A stretch of 42,939 nt of DNA from an uncultured Bacteroidales bacterium (lineage in GTDB: Bacteria; Bacteroidota; Bacteroidia; Bacteroidales; Bacteroidaceae): contig CADAJS010000035.1 in assembly GCA_902788315.1 (NCBI GenBank), positions 1 to 42,939 of the forward strand, given 5' to 3'. Every line of letters begins with the position of its first letter. Within the stretch, counting starts at the first letter, position 1. The notes beneath the pieces are model-generated. The model searched no databases and was not told where the DNA came from. It saw only the letters and a list, made by a program, of their open reading frames with translations. The translations under genes were made by a program, and so were the position numbers. Of the stretch, positions 25,578-33,161 are shown piece by piece.

Positions 25578-26930
25578 ATGGATAACAACGTACAGCGCGT
25601 GCCCACCCACCTGGGCACCGAACGCATCAGCCGCCTCCTCTGGCAATATGCCGCACCGGCCATCACGGCCATGGTGGCCACCTCGGTGTACAACATCGTG
25701 GACAGCATCTTCGTGGGCCGCGGCGTGGGCGACATCGGCATCAGCGGCATGGCCGTGTCCAGTCCCTTCATGAACCTCTCGGCAGCCTTCGGCGCCATGG
25801 TGGGCGTGGGCGCCAGCACCGTCATCAGCGTGCGTCTGGGGCAGAAGCGATACGAGACGGCCCAGCAGACACTGGGCAACACCATCACGCTGAACCTCAT
25901 CATCGGACTGCTCTTCACCATCGTCTGCTGGCCCTTCCTGGACGCCATCCTGCGCATCTTCGGTGCGAGCGACGCCACCCTGCCCTATGCCCGCGACTAC
26001 ATGCGCGTCATCCTGCTGGGCAACATCATCAGCCATAGCTACTTCGGGCTGAACGCCGTGCTGCGCAGCGCAGGTCATCCACGGGCGGCGATGAACTGCA
26101 CCTTCCTGGCCATCCTGCTCAACACAGTGCTCGACCCGCTGTTCATCTTTGTCTTCCACTGGGGTGTGGCGGGCGCCGCCTGGGCCACCATACTGTCCCA
26201 GGCCGTGGGCCTCGCCGTACAGCTATGCCTGTTCAGCCGCCGCGACGAGCTGCTCCACCTGCGCCGAGGCATCTACCGCCTGCGCCCCGACATCGTGCGC
26301 CAGACACTGGTCATCGGCCTCAGCCCGCTGCTGATGAACTCGTGCGCCTGCCTCGTGGTGCTCATCATCAACAACCGCCTGCGCGACTATGGCGGCGACA
26401 TGGCCATCGGGGCCTACGGCATCGTAAACCGCGTCGTCTTCATCTTCGTCATGATTATTATGGGACTGAACCAGGGCATGCAGCCCATCGTGGGCTACAA
26501 CTGGGGCGCCCGGCAGAACGACCGCGTATGGCGCACCCTGCGCTACACCATTGCGATGGCCACGCTGGTCTCCGCCACGTGTACCCTCGTCGGCGAGTTC
26601 ATGCCCGAGCGCGTCATCCATGCCTTTGGCACCGGTCCCGAGCTGACAGCCATCGCCGTGCGCGGCTATCGCATCATCGTGGCCGCCATGCCGCTGGTGG
26701 GCGCCCAGATGGTCATCGGCCACTTCTTCCAGAGCATCGGCCATGCCGGCAAAAGCATCTTCCAGAGCCTCACCCGCCAGTTGCTCTTCCTCATCCCGCT
26801 GCTCATCGTCCTCCCCCGCCTCTGGGGCCTCGACGGCGTATGGACCACCATGCCCGTCTCCGATACCATCAGCTTCTTCACCTCCGTCGCCATGCTATGG
26901 TGGCTGGTGAGAAAGGTAAAGGCAAGCTGA
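25578..26930 (+). CDS. MATE family multidrug/Na+ antiporter
   Basis: A 450-residue inner-membrane protein with about 12 hydrophobic helices in two pseudo-repeated halves. Family marks: LLWQYAAPAITAMVATSVYNIVD near 20-42, VGVGASTVISVRLGQKR near 75, and in the second half GLNQGMQPIVGYNWGARQ near 300, the typical second-repeat motif. It exports cationic drugs or metabolites in exchange for Na+ or H+. The phosphodiesterase gene follows after 85 bp in the same direction. The substrate is not predictable. Confidence 0.92.
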   Translation: MDNNVQRVPTHLGTERISRLLWQYAAPAITAMVATSVYNIVDSIFVGRGVGDIGISGMAVSSPFMNLSAAFGAMVGVGASTVISVRLGQKRYETAQQTLGNTITLNLIIGLLFTIVCWPFLDAILRIFGASDATLPYARDYMRVILLGNIISHSYFGLNAVLRSAGHPRAAMNCTFLAILLNTVLDPLFIFVFHWGVAGAAWATILSQAVGLAVQLCLFSRRDELLHLRRGIYRLRPDIVRQTLVIGLSPLLMNSCACLVVLIINNRLRDYGGDMAIGAYGIVNRVVFIFVMIIMGLNQGMQPIVGYNWGARQNDRVWRTLRYTIAMATLVSATCTLVGEFMPERVIHAFGTGPELTAIAVRGYRIIVAAMPLVGAQMVIGHFFQSIGHAGKSIFQSLTRQLLFLIPLLIVLPRLWGLDGVWTTMPVSDTISFFTSVAMLWWLVRKVKAS

Positions 26931-26949
26931 AAGAACTCGCCTCTGCTGC

Positions 26950-27007
26950 AAGAATTATGAATTGTGTTACAGCTATGCCACTTCGCTCGTCGAAGAATTA
27001 TAAATTG
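26950..27007. repeat. Pair of 15-bp direct repeats between the MATE and phosphodiesterase genes
   Basis: AAGAATTATGAATTG (26950-26964) and AAGAATTATAAATTG (26993-27007) differ by one base. The second ends eight bases before the downstream ATG at 27016. Confidence 0.5.
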
Positions 27008-27015
27008 AATTGCCT

Positions 27016-27507
27016 ATGAAGCGCATCGGACTACTCAGCGACACCCACGCATATTGGGACGACCGTTATCTGACGTATTTTGAGGAATGCGACGAGATAT
27101 GGCACGCCGGCGACATCGGCTCGATGGAGGTGGCCGAGCGGCTCCAGGAGTTCCGCCCCCTGCGAGCCGTCTGCGGCAACTGCGACGGAGGCGACCTGCG
27201 CCGCCTCTATCCCGAGCTGCTGCGATGGACCTGCGAGGGGGCCGACGTGCTGATGACCCACATCGGCGGCTACCCCGGCCGCTACGACCCGCGCATCCGG
27301 CAGCAGCTCTACGCCCGCCCGCCGCGCCTCTTCATCTCGGGCCACAGCCATATCCTGAAGGTGCAGTATGACAAGACGCTGGGCCTCCTGCACATCAACC
27401 CCGGCGCCGCCGGTCTGCAGGGCTGGCACCAGGTGCGCACCCTCGTGCGCTTCACCGCCGATGACGCTGCCTTCCGCGACCTCGAGGTCATCGAGATACC
27501 GCGGTGA
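27016..27507 (+). CDS. YfcE/MJ0936-type metallophosphoesterase
   Basis: A 163-residue cytoplasmic protein of the small calcineurin-like phosphodiesterase family. Metal-binding motifs: LLSDTHAYWDD at residues 5-15 (D-x-H), WHAGDIGS near 35, GNCDGG near 57, TCEGADVLMTHIGGYPGRYD near 77 and SGHSHI near 107 (GHSH). Two metal ions are expected; substrates are phosphodiesters such as bis-pNPP in vitro, with the physiological substrate uncertain. It is shorter than the 184-residue E. coli YfcE but complete. It is followed by a hairpin and convergent with the HlyD gene. Confidence 0.9.
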   Translation: MKRIGLLSDTHAYWDDRYLTYFEECDEIWHAGDIGSMEVAERLQEFRPLRAVCGNCDGGDLRRLYPELLRWTCEGADVLMTHIGGYPGRYDPRIRQQLYARPPRLFISGHSHILKVQYDKTLGLLHINPGAAGLQGWHQVRTLVRFTADDAAFRDLEVIEIPR

Positions 27508-27530
27508 ACATCACTCTTGCCCTTCGGGCG

Positions 27531-27588
27531 ACTTCCCTCCCGCTCAGCCATTGATGCGAGCATCATGGCTCTCGCTTAATCGGGAAGT
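27531..27588. terminator. Nested hairpin between convergent genes
   Basis: Outer arms ACTTCCC (27531-27537) / GGGAAGT (27582-27588); inner arms GCCATTGATGC (27547-27557) / GCATCATGGC (27560-27569), with one bulged T. It is placed between the phosphodiesterase and HlyD stops, fitting a bidirectional terminator. Confidence 0.5.
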
Positions 27589-27629
27589 TCACTGTTCACT
27601 TTTCACTCTTCACTTTTCACTCTTCACTT
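27588..27629. repeat. Heptamer array TTCACTN x6
   Basis: Six head-to-tail 7-bp units (TTCACTG, then alternating TTCACTT and TTCACTC) run from the hairpin into the last codons of the HlyD gene (stop at 27624-27626). Confidence 0.7.
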
Positions 27630-28880
27630 CCCCCACTCCAGCACCTCGGCTTCGCCAAAGCGGTCGTAGCCCGAGACGATGACGCGGTCGCCCTCCTGCA
27701 GCCCATCCAGCACCTCATACTGCTGCGGATTCTGCCGCCCAAGGGTGAGCGGAGTGCGCAGGGCGCGATGCCCGTCCTGCGCCTCGAGGCGATATATCCA
27801 CTGCCCGCCTGTGTGCTGGAAGAAATTGCCGCGAGGCACGACAAGCGCTTTCTCGGGCTGTCCGAGCTCGAGCTTCAGCCGCGACGACTTGCCCACTCGC
27901 ACGCCGGGAGGCACTTCGCCCTGAAAGAGCAGCTCGACGCTGAAGGAATGGTCCTGGACCTGCGGCACCACACGGCTCACCGCAAGCAGGTAGCGCTTGC
28001 CGCGCTGCTCCGCAGAGGCCTGCAGCCCCGTTGTCACACGGTCCACATAGTATTCGTTCAGCTTGGCCGTGACCTTGAAGGACGAAAGCACGCTCAGCTC
28101 GCCCACCGCTTCGCCCTGCATCACCTGCTGGCCGATGGTGGCGCTCAGTCCGCCCAGCTGTCCCTCGGCTGGCGACACGACGGCCAGTCCGTCCAGCTTC
28201 CGCTTCGTGCGCTCCAGCTGGCTACGTTCGGCCTCCATCTGCCGCTCTACCATCTCGCGCTGCATCACGTTCAGCAACGAGTCGTGGCGCAGGCTCTCCA
28301 TCGTCAGCGCGGTCTTCTGGCGGTTGAACTCATATTCGTCGCGTGCCACCTCCAGCTGCGCCTTGCTCTTCACCCCCATGCGGGCCTCGTCCTCCTGCAG
28401 GGCAAAGCTTTTCTCCAGTCGTTTCATCTCATAACGAGCTTGCAGTGCCTGTTGGCGCAGGGTGATGCTCTTCTGTTCCATCTCTAACAGCTGGCGGCGA
28501 AACGAGAGCGCCTGCTGCTCAAAGCGCATCACCGCCTCGGCCACATCGGCCTCCAGCGTAGGGTTCGACAGCACCAGCAGCGTGTCGCCCGCCTTCATCT
28601 GCTGTCCGTTCTCGGCCACCACACGCTCCACCGTGCCACCCACCAGGGCATTGGCCCGAATGGTGCGGATGGGCTGCACCATACCTTCGACATCCAGAAA
28701 CTCCAGGAAGTCTGCCCGTTTCACCTCGACGATCTGCCCGTCCTCTACCTTCGCACGCTGGCGCGACGGCCCTGCCAGCTGCACGGCCGAATAAATCATC
28801 AATGCCACTACCACCGCTGCTCCCAGCAGCGAATAGCGATGCCGCACATACCACGGCCTTTTCTTCAATTGAATATCCAT
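27624..28880 (-). CDS. HlyD/MacA-type periplasmic adaptor
   Basis: The product has 418 residues. A short cytoplasmic start (MDIQLKKRPWYVRHRYS) is followed by one transmembrane anchor (about residues 19-35). The periplasmic part shows the membrane-fusion-protein layout: first lipoyl half (GTVERVVAENGQQMKAGDTLL, ~80-100), a long coiled-coil hairpin (~110-230), the second lipoyl half (VVSPAEGQLGGLSATIGQQV), then beta-barrel and membrane-proximal domains (ALVVPRGNFFQHTGG, EVLDGLQEGDRVIVSGYDRF). It bridges the FtsX permease to the TolC-like channel. It is third in the minus-strand set TolC, permease, adaptor; the 156-bp gap before it holds three palindromes (28969-29030), unusual inside an operon. 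Confidence 0.92.
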   Translation of the reverse strand: MDIQLKKRPWYVRHRYSLLGAAVVVALMIYSAVQLAGPSRQRAKVEDGQIVEVKRADFLEFLDVEGMVQPIRTIRANALVGGTVERVVAENGQQMKAGDTLLVLSNPTLEADVAEAVMRFEQQALSFRRQLLEMEQKSITLRQQALQARYEMKRLEKSFALQEDEARMGVKSKAQLEVARDEYEFNRQKTALTMESLRHDSLLNVMQREMVERQMEAERSQLERTKRKLDGLAVVSPAEGQLGGLSATIGQQVMQGEAVGELSVLSSFKVTAKLNEYYVDRVTTGLQASAEQRGKRYLLAVSRVVPQVQDHSFSVELLFQGEVPPGVRVGKSSRLKLELGQPEKALVVPRGNFFQHTGGQWIYRLEAQDGHRALRTPLTLGRQNPQQYEVLDGLQEGDRVIVSGYDRFGEAEVLEWGK

Positions 28881-28968
28881 CTCACATTTATCATTTAGTC
28901 ATTTATTTAAGTTTCGGGAGCTCTTAACTCGCATTTTACATTATTTCCCATGACGTGTTCCTGGGGAC

Positions 28969-29030
28969 TTTATCACGTGTGATAAACTCTTTTATCACGT
29001 GTGATAAACTATTTTATCATGTGTGATAAA
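28969..29030. repeat. Three 18-bp palindromes with exact 22-bp period
   Basis: TTTATCACGTGTGATAAA at 28969-28986 and 28991-29008, and TTTATCATGTGTGATAAA at 29013-29030. Each is a TTTATCAC/GTGATAAA palindrome around GT. The even spacing (about two helical turns) between the permease and adaptor genes suggests a tandem operator; RNA hairpins that adjust adaptor expression are the alternative. Confidence 0.85.
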
Positions 29031-29036
29031 GGCTTT

Positions 29037-29402
29037 TTACTCCACTTTCATTACTATGCTTGGTTCTATCTTAGTGGCCCTCCATATCTGGTACCAGAGC
29101 GTCAGGGCACTGAGCAGGAAGACGAGGACGAGGCTCACGAGCGGAATCCACCAGGCAATCGTGGCATGGATGGTATAGTATCGCGTAATCAGCTGGTGCA
29201 GCCCGATGAGCGATACGGGAATGCTGACGGCAGCGGCCAGGCCCAGTATAATAAGGTAACGCCGGCTGAGCAGCAGGGCAATGTCGCGGAAGCGGGCGCC
29301 GTGCACCTTGCGCAGCGCAATCTCCCGATAGCGGCGGCGCACGTCGAACATCATCAGCCCCAGCACGCCCAGGCACGTCACCCCGATGGCCAGCAGCGCG
29401 AA
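29037..29402 (-). repeat. Long inverted repeat, left copy (permease 3' end)
   Basis: This encodes the last ~121 residues from FALLAIGVTCLGVLGLMMFD to the stop and matches 37826-38191 in opposite orientation, with few differences even at third codon positions. Confidence 0.8.
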
Positions 29403-31436
29403 GGTGAAGAAGATGCGGGTCATACGGCGGTCCTCGCGGTAGAGGTCGGCCACCTCATCTTTGAGCCAGCGATAGGGCACATCCTCCACATGGAAGATTT
29501 CGCGGGACGTTTTCTGTATGTATTCTATGGCTTCCCTCTCATGCCCGGGCAAGACTTCGATTGCCAGCTCTGACCCATTCAGCCTGTCAGCTTCTTCTTT
29601 ACGATAGGCAAAGAACATGCCGGGTTGAGGTTCGGATAGTTTGCCAGGATGGTAATCGCGTATTACACCCACTATCTCGTAGGGCACGAGCGGTTGTTCA
29701 TCGGGCATCCTGCCAGTCGTGTAGTCAAAAATCCACCACAGACGCCTTGCAGGCAGAACCGTCTCTTTCTCAATGTCCTTGATGCCCAGTTGTCGGATAG
29801 CTGTTTCGTTCAGGAGGCAGCGATATTGTTCTCTGGTGTCCAGTGTGTCGTTGAAAGCCCGACCCTGAACGACTTCCAGACCGTACATCTCCATCTGCTG
29901 CGGGCTTATGCCTTGGTATTCAAGCGAGACATTATTGACCGACAACTCGTTACCCATTTTATAAATGTATCCTGAGGAGCAGAAGCTTTTGATATGCGGG
30001 CATGCCGTCAGGCGGTCGTTCAACAGTTTGCTATCGTTCTTCATAGCCTCAAACCAAGCTATAGAGGGTCCGCCGCTACCCACCCATGTTCGTGAAGGAT
30101 AGGGAGTACAGTATAGAATATTCTCGGTTCGGTAGCCTGGGTCGGAGTTCATCATCATGTGCAGTTGCCGCATCAGGTAGAGGCTTACGGTGATGAGCGT
30201 CAGCGAAATGAAGTATTGCAGGAAGAGGAAGGAGGCAGAGCCTCGGCGGCTTCTCTTGATTATTCCTGCCGTCGCCACTAATGGCAACAAGAACATGATG
30301 CTCAGTGACAGCGCGGTATCGAAGAGGGGCATTGTCATTTGCTCGATGTCGAACCACTCCTTCATGTGGGGCGTGGTAAGCTCTATCACAATCCATACGC
30401 CCAGCATGGCGGGGGCGCTGATGAGCAGGTTCTCCACGTATAGCATAGAGAAGATGTTCCACCGGCTGGCTCCGAAGATGTGGCGCACCCGTATCTCGTG
30501 TTCCCTGGTATGACGCATTACGGCATGGAAGTTCAGGAAGTTGAAGATGCCCACGAAGAAGAGCAGCACAGCAACGGCAAAGAGCATCCACAGGTATTTG
30601 GGCGAGCTGGCACTCCGAACGGTAACGTCTTTTTCGCCCCAAAACTGTGAAAGCAGTCCTTCGTATGGTGCCAGCTGAAAACGCAGTGTGCGTCCCTTCA
30701 TCTCAAATACGTCTGGAGTCTGTACGGGCTGGCGTTGATTGTAGGTCTTCACGTCGGCTCCCGGGTAAAGCCTGACCATGTAGAAGACGCGGCCCTCATT
30801 GCTGAAGGTGGATTCTGTCTCGTATTCTACATAATCGAAGTTCAGTGAAAGCTTCGAGGCGGGTTTCCGAAAGACACCGATGACTGTGCGCAGCTGGCCG
30901 TTGTCCGTCGTCAGGGTCTGCCCTACGGCTTCCTCCGCCGGAAAGAGCCGTGCAGCCAGTTCCTCGCTGATGATGGCATCGCCTTCGTGGCGTAACACCA
31001 ACGTGCCGGCCACGGCCTTTAGGGGGAAGAACCGGTGGAACATGCTGTCGGCTTTCAAGGCCTGCGGCTTCAGCATCTCTCCTTCGTCCAGTTTAAGTTG
31101 CAGCGTCGTGTAGGTGGTAGCATACGAGAAGTAGTCTATCTCGTTCTGCCCGTCCAGGGGCGACTGGAGCTCGGCACGCCCAAGGAAGCTTTTATAGAAG
31201 TCTGCCGGATAAGGGTCGTCACCGGATGTCTCTTCCATCAATACGTACGTTCTGTCCAGGTCGGGCATCCAGTGATCGATGGTCCATTCCTGATACAGGT
31301 AGCGTGCGATGATTACTGTGCCGCTCAGGCTGATAATGAGGCCCAGCATGGAGAGCAGCGTATAGCCCGGCATGCGGGAGAGGCGTTTCATGGCCTGCGA
31401 GAGCAGGGTGCTCAGTTTGTCGATAAGGGATGTCAT
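29037..31436 (-). CDS. FtsX-type ABC permease (MacB-like), copy 1
   Basis: A 799-residue inner-membrane protein with two FtsX-like halves. One N-terminal helix (LLSMLGLIISLSGTVIIARYLY, ~26-46) is followed by a ~220-residue periplasmic domain and three helices (VAVLLFFVGIFNFLNF near 285; LLISAPAMLGVWIVIEL near 335; LSIMFLLPLVATAGI near 375). Then come another helix (FLFLQYFISLTLITVSLYLM), a second large periplasmic domain and three C-terminal helices (~670-785). It lacks an ATPase domain; the only ATPase nearby is at 38223-38909. It probably powers export or envelope-stress relief with the HlyD and TolC proteins. Its last 366 coding bases are nearly identical to those of the second permease (inverted orientation), while the periplasmic domains differ strongly. 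Confidence 0.9.
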   Translation of the reverse strand: MTSLIDKLSTLLSQAMKRLSRMPGYTLLSMLGLIISLSGTVIIARYLYQEWTIDHWMPDLDRTYVLMEETSGDDPYPADFYKSFLGRAELQSPLDGQNEIDYFSYATTYTTLQLKLDEGEMLKPQALKADSMFHRFFPLKAVAGTLVLRHEGDAIISEELAARLFPAEEAVGQTLTTDNGQLRTVIGVFRKPASKLSLNFDYVEYETESTFSNEGRVFYMVRLYPGADVKTYNQRQPVQTPDVFEMKGRTLRFQLAPYEGLLSQFWGEKDVTVRSASSPKYLWMLFAVAVLLFFVGIFNFLNFHAVMRHTREHEIRVRHIFGASRWNIFSMLYVENLLISAPAMLGVWIVIELTTPHMKEWFDIEQMTMPLFDTALSLSIMFLLPLVATAGIIKRSRRGSASFLFLQYFISLTLITVSLYLMRQLHMMMNSDPGYRTENILYCTPYPSRTWVGSGGPSIAWFEAMKNDSKLLNDRLTACPHIKSFCSSGYIYKMGNELSVNNVSLEYQGISPQQMEMYGLEVVQGRAFNDTLDTREQYRCLLNETAIRQLGIKDIEKETVLPARRLWWIFDYTTGRMPDEQPLVPYEIVGVIRDYHPGKLSEPQPGMFFAYRKEEADRLNGSELAIEVLPGHEREAIEYIQKTSREIFHVEDVPYRWLKDEVADLYREDRRMTRIFFTFALLAIGVTCLGVLGLMMFDVRRRYREIALRKVHGARFRDIALLLSRRYLIILGLAAAVSIPVSLIGLHQLITRYYTIHATIAWWIPLVSLVLVFLLSALTLWYQIWRATKIEPSIVMKVE

Positions 31437-31485
31437 ATACTCTTAGCTTTTTGTGTATTGTACGTTCTCGTTCCCGATTGATGCG

Positions 31486-32952
31486 TCATGAGATGTGGCT
31501 GAAGACCTCGTTGCCACACATGCTCCTCAGGCCGTAATAGAGACTCCAGAAGGTGCGTACGGCCGCGATGAAATTGCGCTGCGCAGCGTCCTTCTCGGTG
31601 ATGCTGCTGTTCAGTTCGAGCAGCGTGGAGCGTTCCTGGATGTAGAGCCATCGGGCCACCTCGTAGCGACGCAGTGCCACGGCCCGTGTGCGATAGGCCA
31701 CCTCCACGCGGTAGGCCTGCAGGTTGAACTGCCGCACCATCTTCGTCACGTTCTGGCGAAAGTCCTGCATGCCCTGTTCGGTCTGTGTCTCGGTCAGTTC
31801 CAGCTGTGACTGCGCCACACGGACACGTCCTTTGCCGCGCCCCCAGTCGAGCAACGGCAGCGAGAGGCCGATGCTGGCATACTCCTGATTCAGCGGATGC
31901 CGATACGATTCGCTCAGCGACGGTCCCGTCTGCGAGAGCCCGAACTGCACGTAAAAGTCGGCCTTCAGCCCGCGGTTGGCCTTGGCATAAGCCAGATTAC
32001 TCTCGCTCTCCAAGCGGTTCAGCTGGAATCCGTCGGGGTCGGGGCTATGCTGCATGGCAAGCGCCAGTGCTTCGTCGAGCGCCACCTGCACATGTGGGAT
32101 CAGCGTATCGGGCACCACCTGCAGCACCACATCCTGCTGGATGCCCAGGTAGCTGCGCAGGGCCTGCATGGCATCCTCCACGTCCATCTCGGCATTCAGG
32201 CGGCCGGTCTCCTCCGAGAGTTTCGAGACCTCGAGCTGCAGCATCTCGTTCTCCGTAATAGTACCTATATTATATCGCCCGCGCGCGTAGCGCTGCAGCG
32301 TGTCGGCCACAGCCTGGTTCTGTCGGGCGATGTCCAGCTCGGTCTGCGCTCCGGCCAGCGAAAAGAAGTATGAGCTGGCTCGCGAGGCAATGAGTTCCAT
32401 CGTCTCGCGATAGGCCTTCTGAGCCCGCTGATAGCGCAGCGGTTCCGTGCGCCGCTCCCACTTCAGGCCGTTATAGCCGAAGAGGCTCTGGCTGTAGCCC
32501 ACGAGGACGGGCGTGTTGCTGTAGGCATGCCAGTGGTTCTCGAACTCGTCCTGCCGCTGCAGGCTGCTGCGCACGAAGAGATTGCCGCCCGTCTTCGCTA
32601 TATTCTGCGAGATGTTTAGCGTCAGGTTGGTGCTCAGCTGATTCTGCTGGCGAAAGAGGTTGGTACCGTCGGGCTGTGTGATGCTGTTCAGCTGGCGGTT
32701 CAGGTTGGGCGACGAAGTGAGCGTCACCGAAGGCAGGCGGTCGGCACGATAATAACGATAGCTCCACTCAGCAGCCTCCAGGGTGTGACGCGCCGCCATA
32801 GCATCACTCGACCGCTCCTGTGCCATGCATACAACCTCGGAGAGCGTCACCCTCAGTGTGTCGGGCACAGCGGCGCACGATGCGCCCGTACCCAAAAACG
32901 GAAGCCCCGCGAGGCAAACCACATACCTGTTAAACATTTGCTTCAATGTCAT
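31486..32952 (-). CDS. TolC-type outer-membrane efflux channel
   Basis: The product has 488 residues. A signal-like start (MTLKQMFNRYVVCLAGLPFLG) ends near SCA. The body has two similar helical/beta halves of the outer-membrane efflux protein (OEP) family: LRVTLSEVVCMAQERSSDAMAARHTLEAAE near 33-62, SASSYFFSLAGAQTELDIARQ near 195, and in the second half ASIGLSLPLLDWGRGKGRVRVAQSQLELTETQ near 350. It forms the trimeric outer-membrane tunnel for the HlyD adaptor. It is first in the minus-strand set, 49 bp before the permease, with a sigma-54-like promoter at 32989-33003. Confidence 0.92.
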   Translation of the reverse strand: MTLKQMFNRYVVCLAGLPFLGTGASCAAVPDTLRVTLSEVVCMAQERSSDAMAARHTLEAAEWSYRYYRADRLPSVTLTSSPNLNRQLNSITQPDGTNLFRQQNQLSTNLTLNISQNIAKTGGNLFVRSSLQRQDEFENHWHAYSNTPVLVGYSQSLFGYNGLKWERRTEPLRYQRAQKAYRETMELIASRASSYFFSLAGAQTELDIARQNQAVADTLQRYARGRYNIGTITENEMLQLEVSKLSEETGRLNAEMDVEDAMQALRSYLGIQQDVVLQVVPDTLIPHVQVALDEALALAMQHSPDPDGFQLNRLESESNLAYAKANRGLKADFYVQFGLSQTGPSLSESYRHPLNQEYASIGLSLPLLDWGRGKGRVRVAQSQLELTETQTEQGMQDFRQNVTKMVRQFNLQAYRVEVAYRTRAVALRRYEVARWLYIQERSTLLELNSSITEKDAAQRNFIAAVRTFWSLYYGLRSMCGNEVFSHIS

Positions 32953-32988
32953 ACGCTATACAATTCCATACTTTACTCCACACTATCA

Positions 32989-33003
32989 TCAAAAGTCATG
33001 CCA
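32989..33003 (-). promoter_or_regulatory. Sigma-54-like promoter of the TolC-permease-HlyD set
   Basis: On the minus strand TGGCATG-N4-TTGA, compared with consensus TGGCACG-N4-TTGC: the -24 GG is kept and the -12 GC reads GA. It ends about 37 bases before the ATG at 32952. It is weaker than the site at 35721. Confidence 0.4.
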
Positions 33004-33058
33004 GATGCGTAACTCTCTGATTACCCGAACGAGAAAGAATACAGCAAAGCATACATTT

Positions 33059-33093
33059 TGTGCGAAAGCACACATAATTGTGCGAAAACGCAC
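33059..33093. promoter_or_regulatory. Paired palindromic sites, probable binding sites of the NtrC-type regulator
   Basis: TGTGCGAAAGCACA (33059-33072) and TGTGCGAAAACGCAC (33079-33093), centres about 20 bp apart. They lie 55-100 bases upstream of the TolC sigma-54-like site and just upstream of the regulator's own -7 box. Confidence 0.55.
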
Positions 33094-33115
33094 GCCGAAA
33101 TACATTATTTATTCT

Positions 33116-33123
33116 TACCTTTG
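33116..33123 (+). promoter_or_regulatory. Primary-sigma -7 box of the regulator/kinase pair
   Basis: TACCTTTG in the context TTATTCTTACCTTTGC, 38 bases before the ATG at 33162. No TTTG is present at -33; the palindromic sites overlap that region, which could allow autoregulation. Confidence 0.55.
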
Positions 33124-33161
33124 CAGCCGAACAGCGTCACATCGCATTCCACCCCACCCAC

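Noticed and set aside
28969..29030. CRISPR-like repeat-spacer pattern in the three palindromes
   Set aside because: The 'spacers' are only 4 bases long and there are three units; a tandem operator or RNA hairpins fit better.
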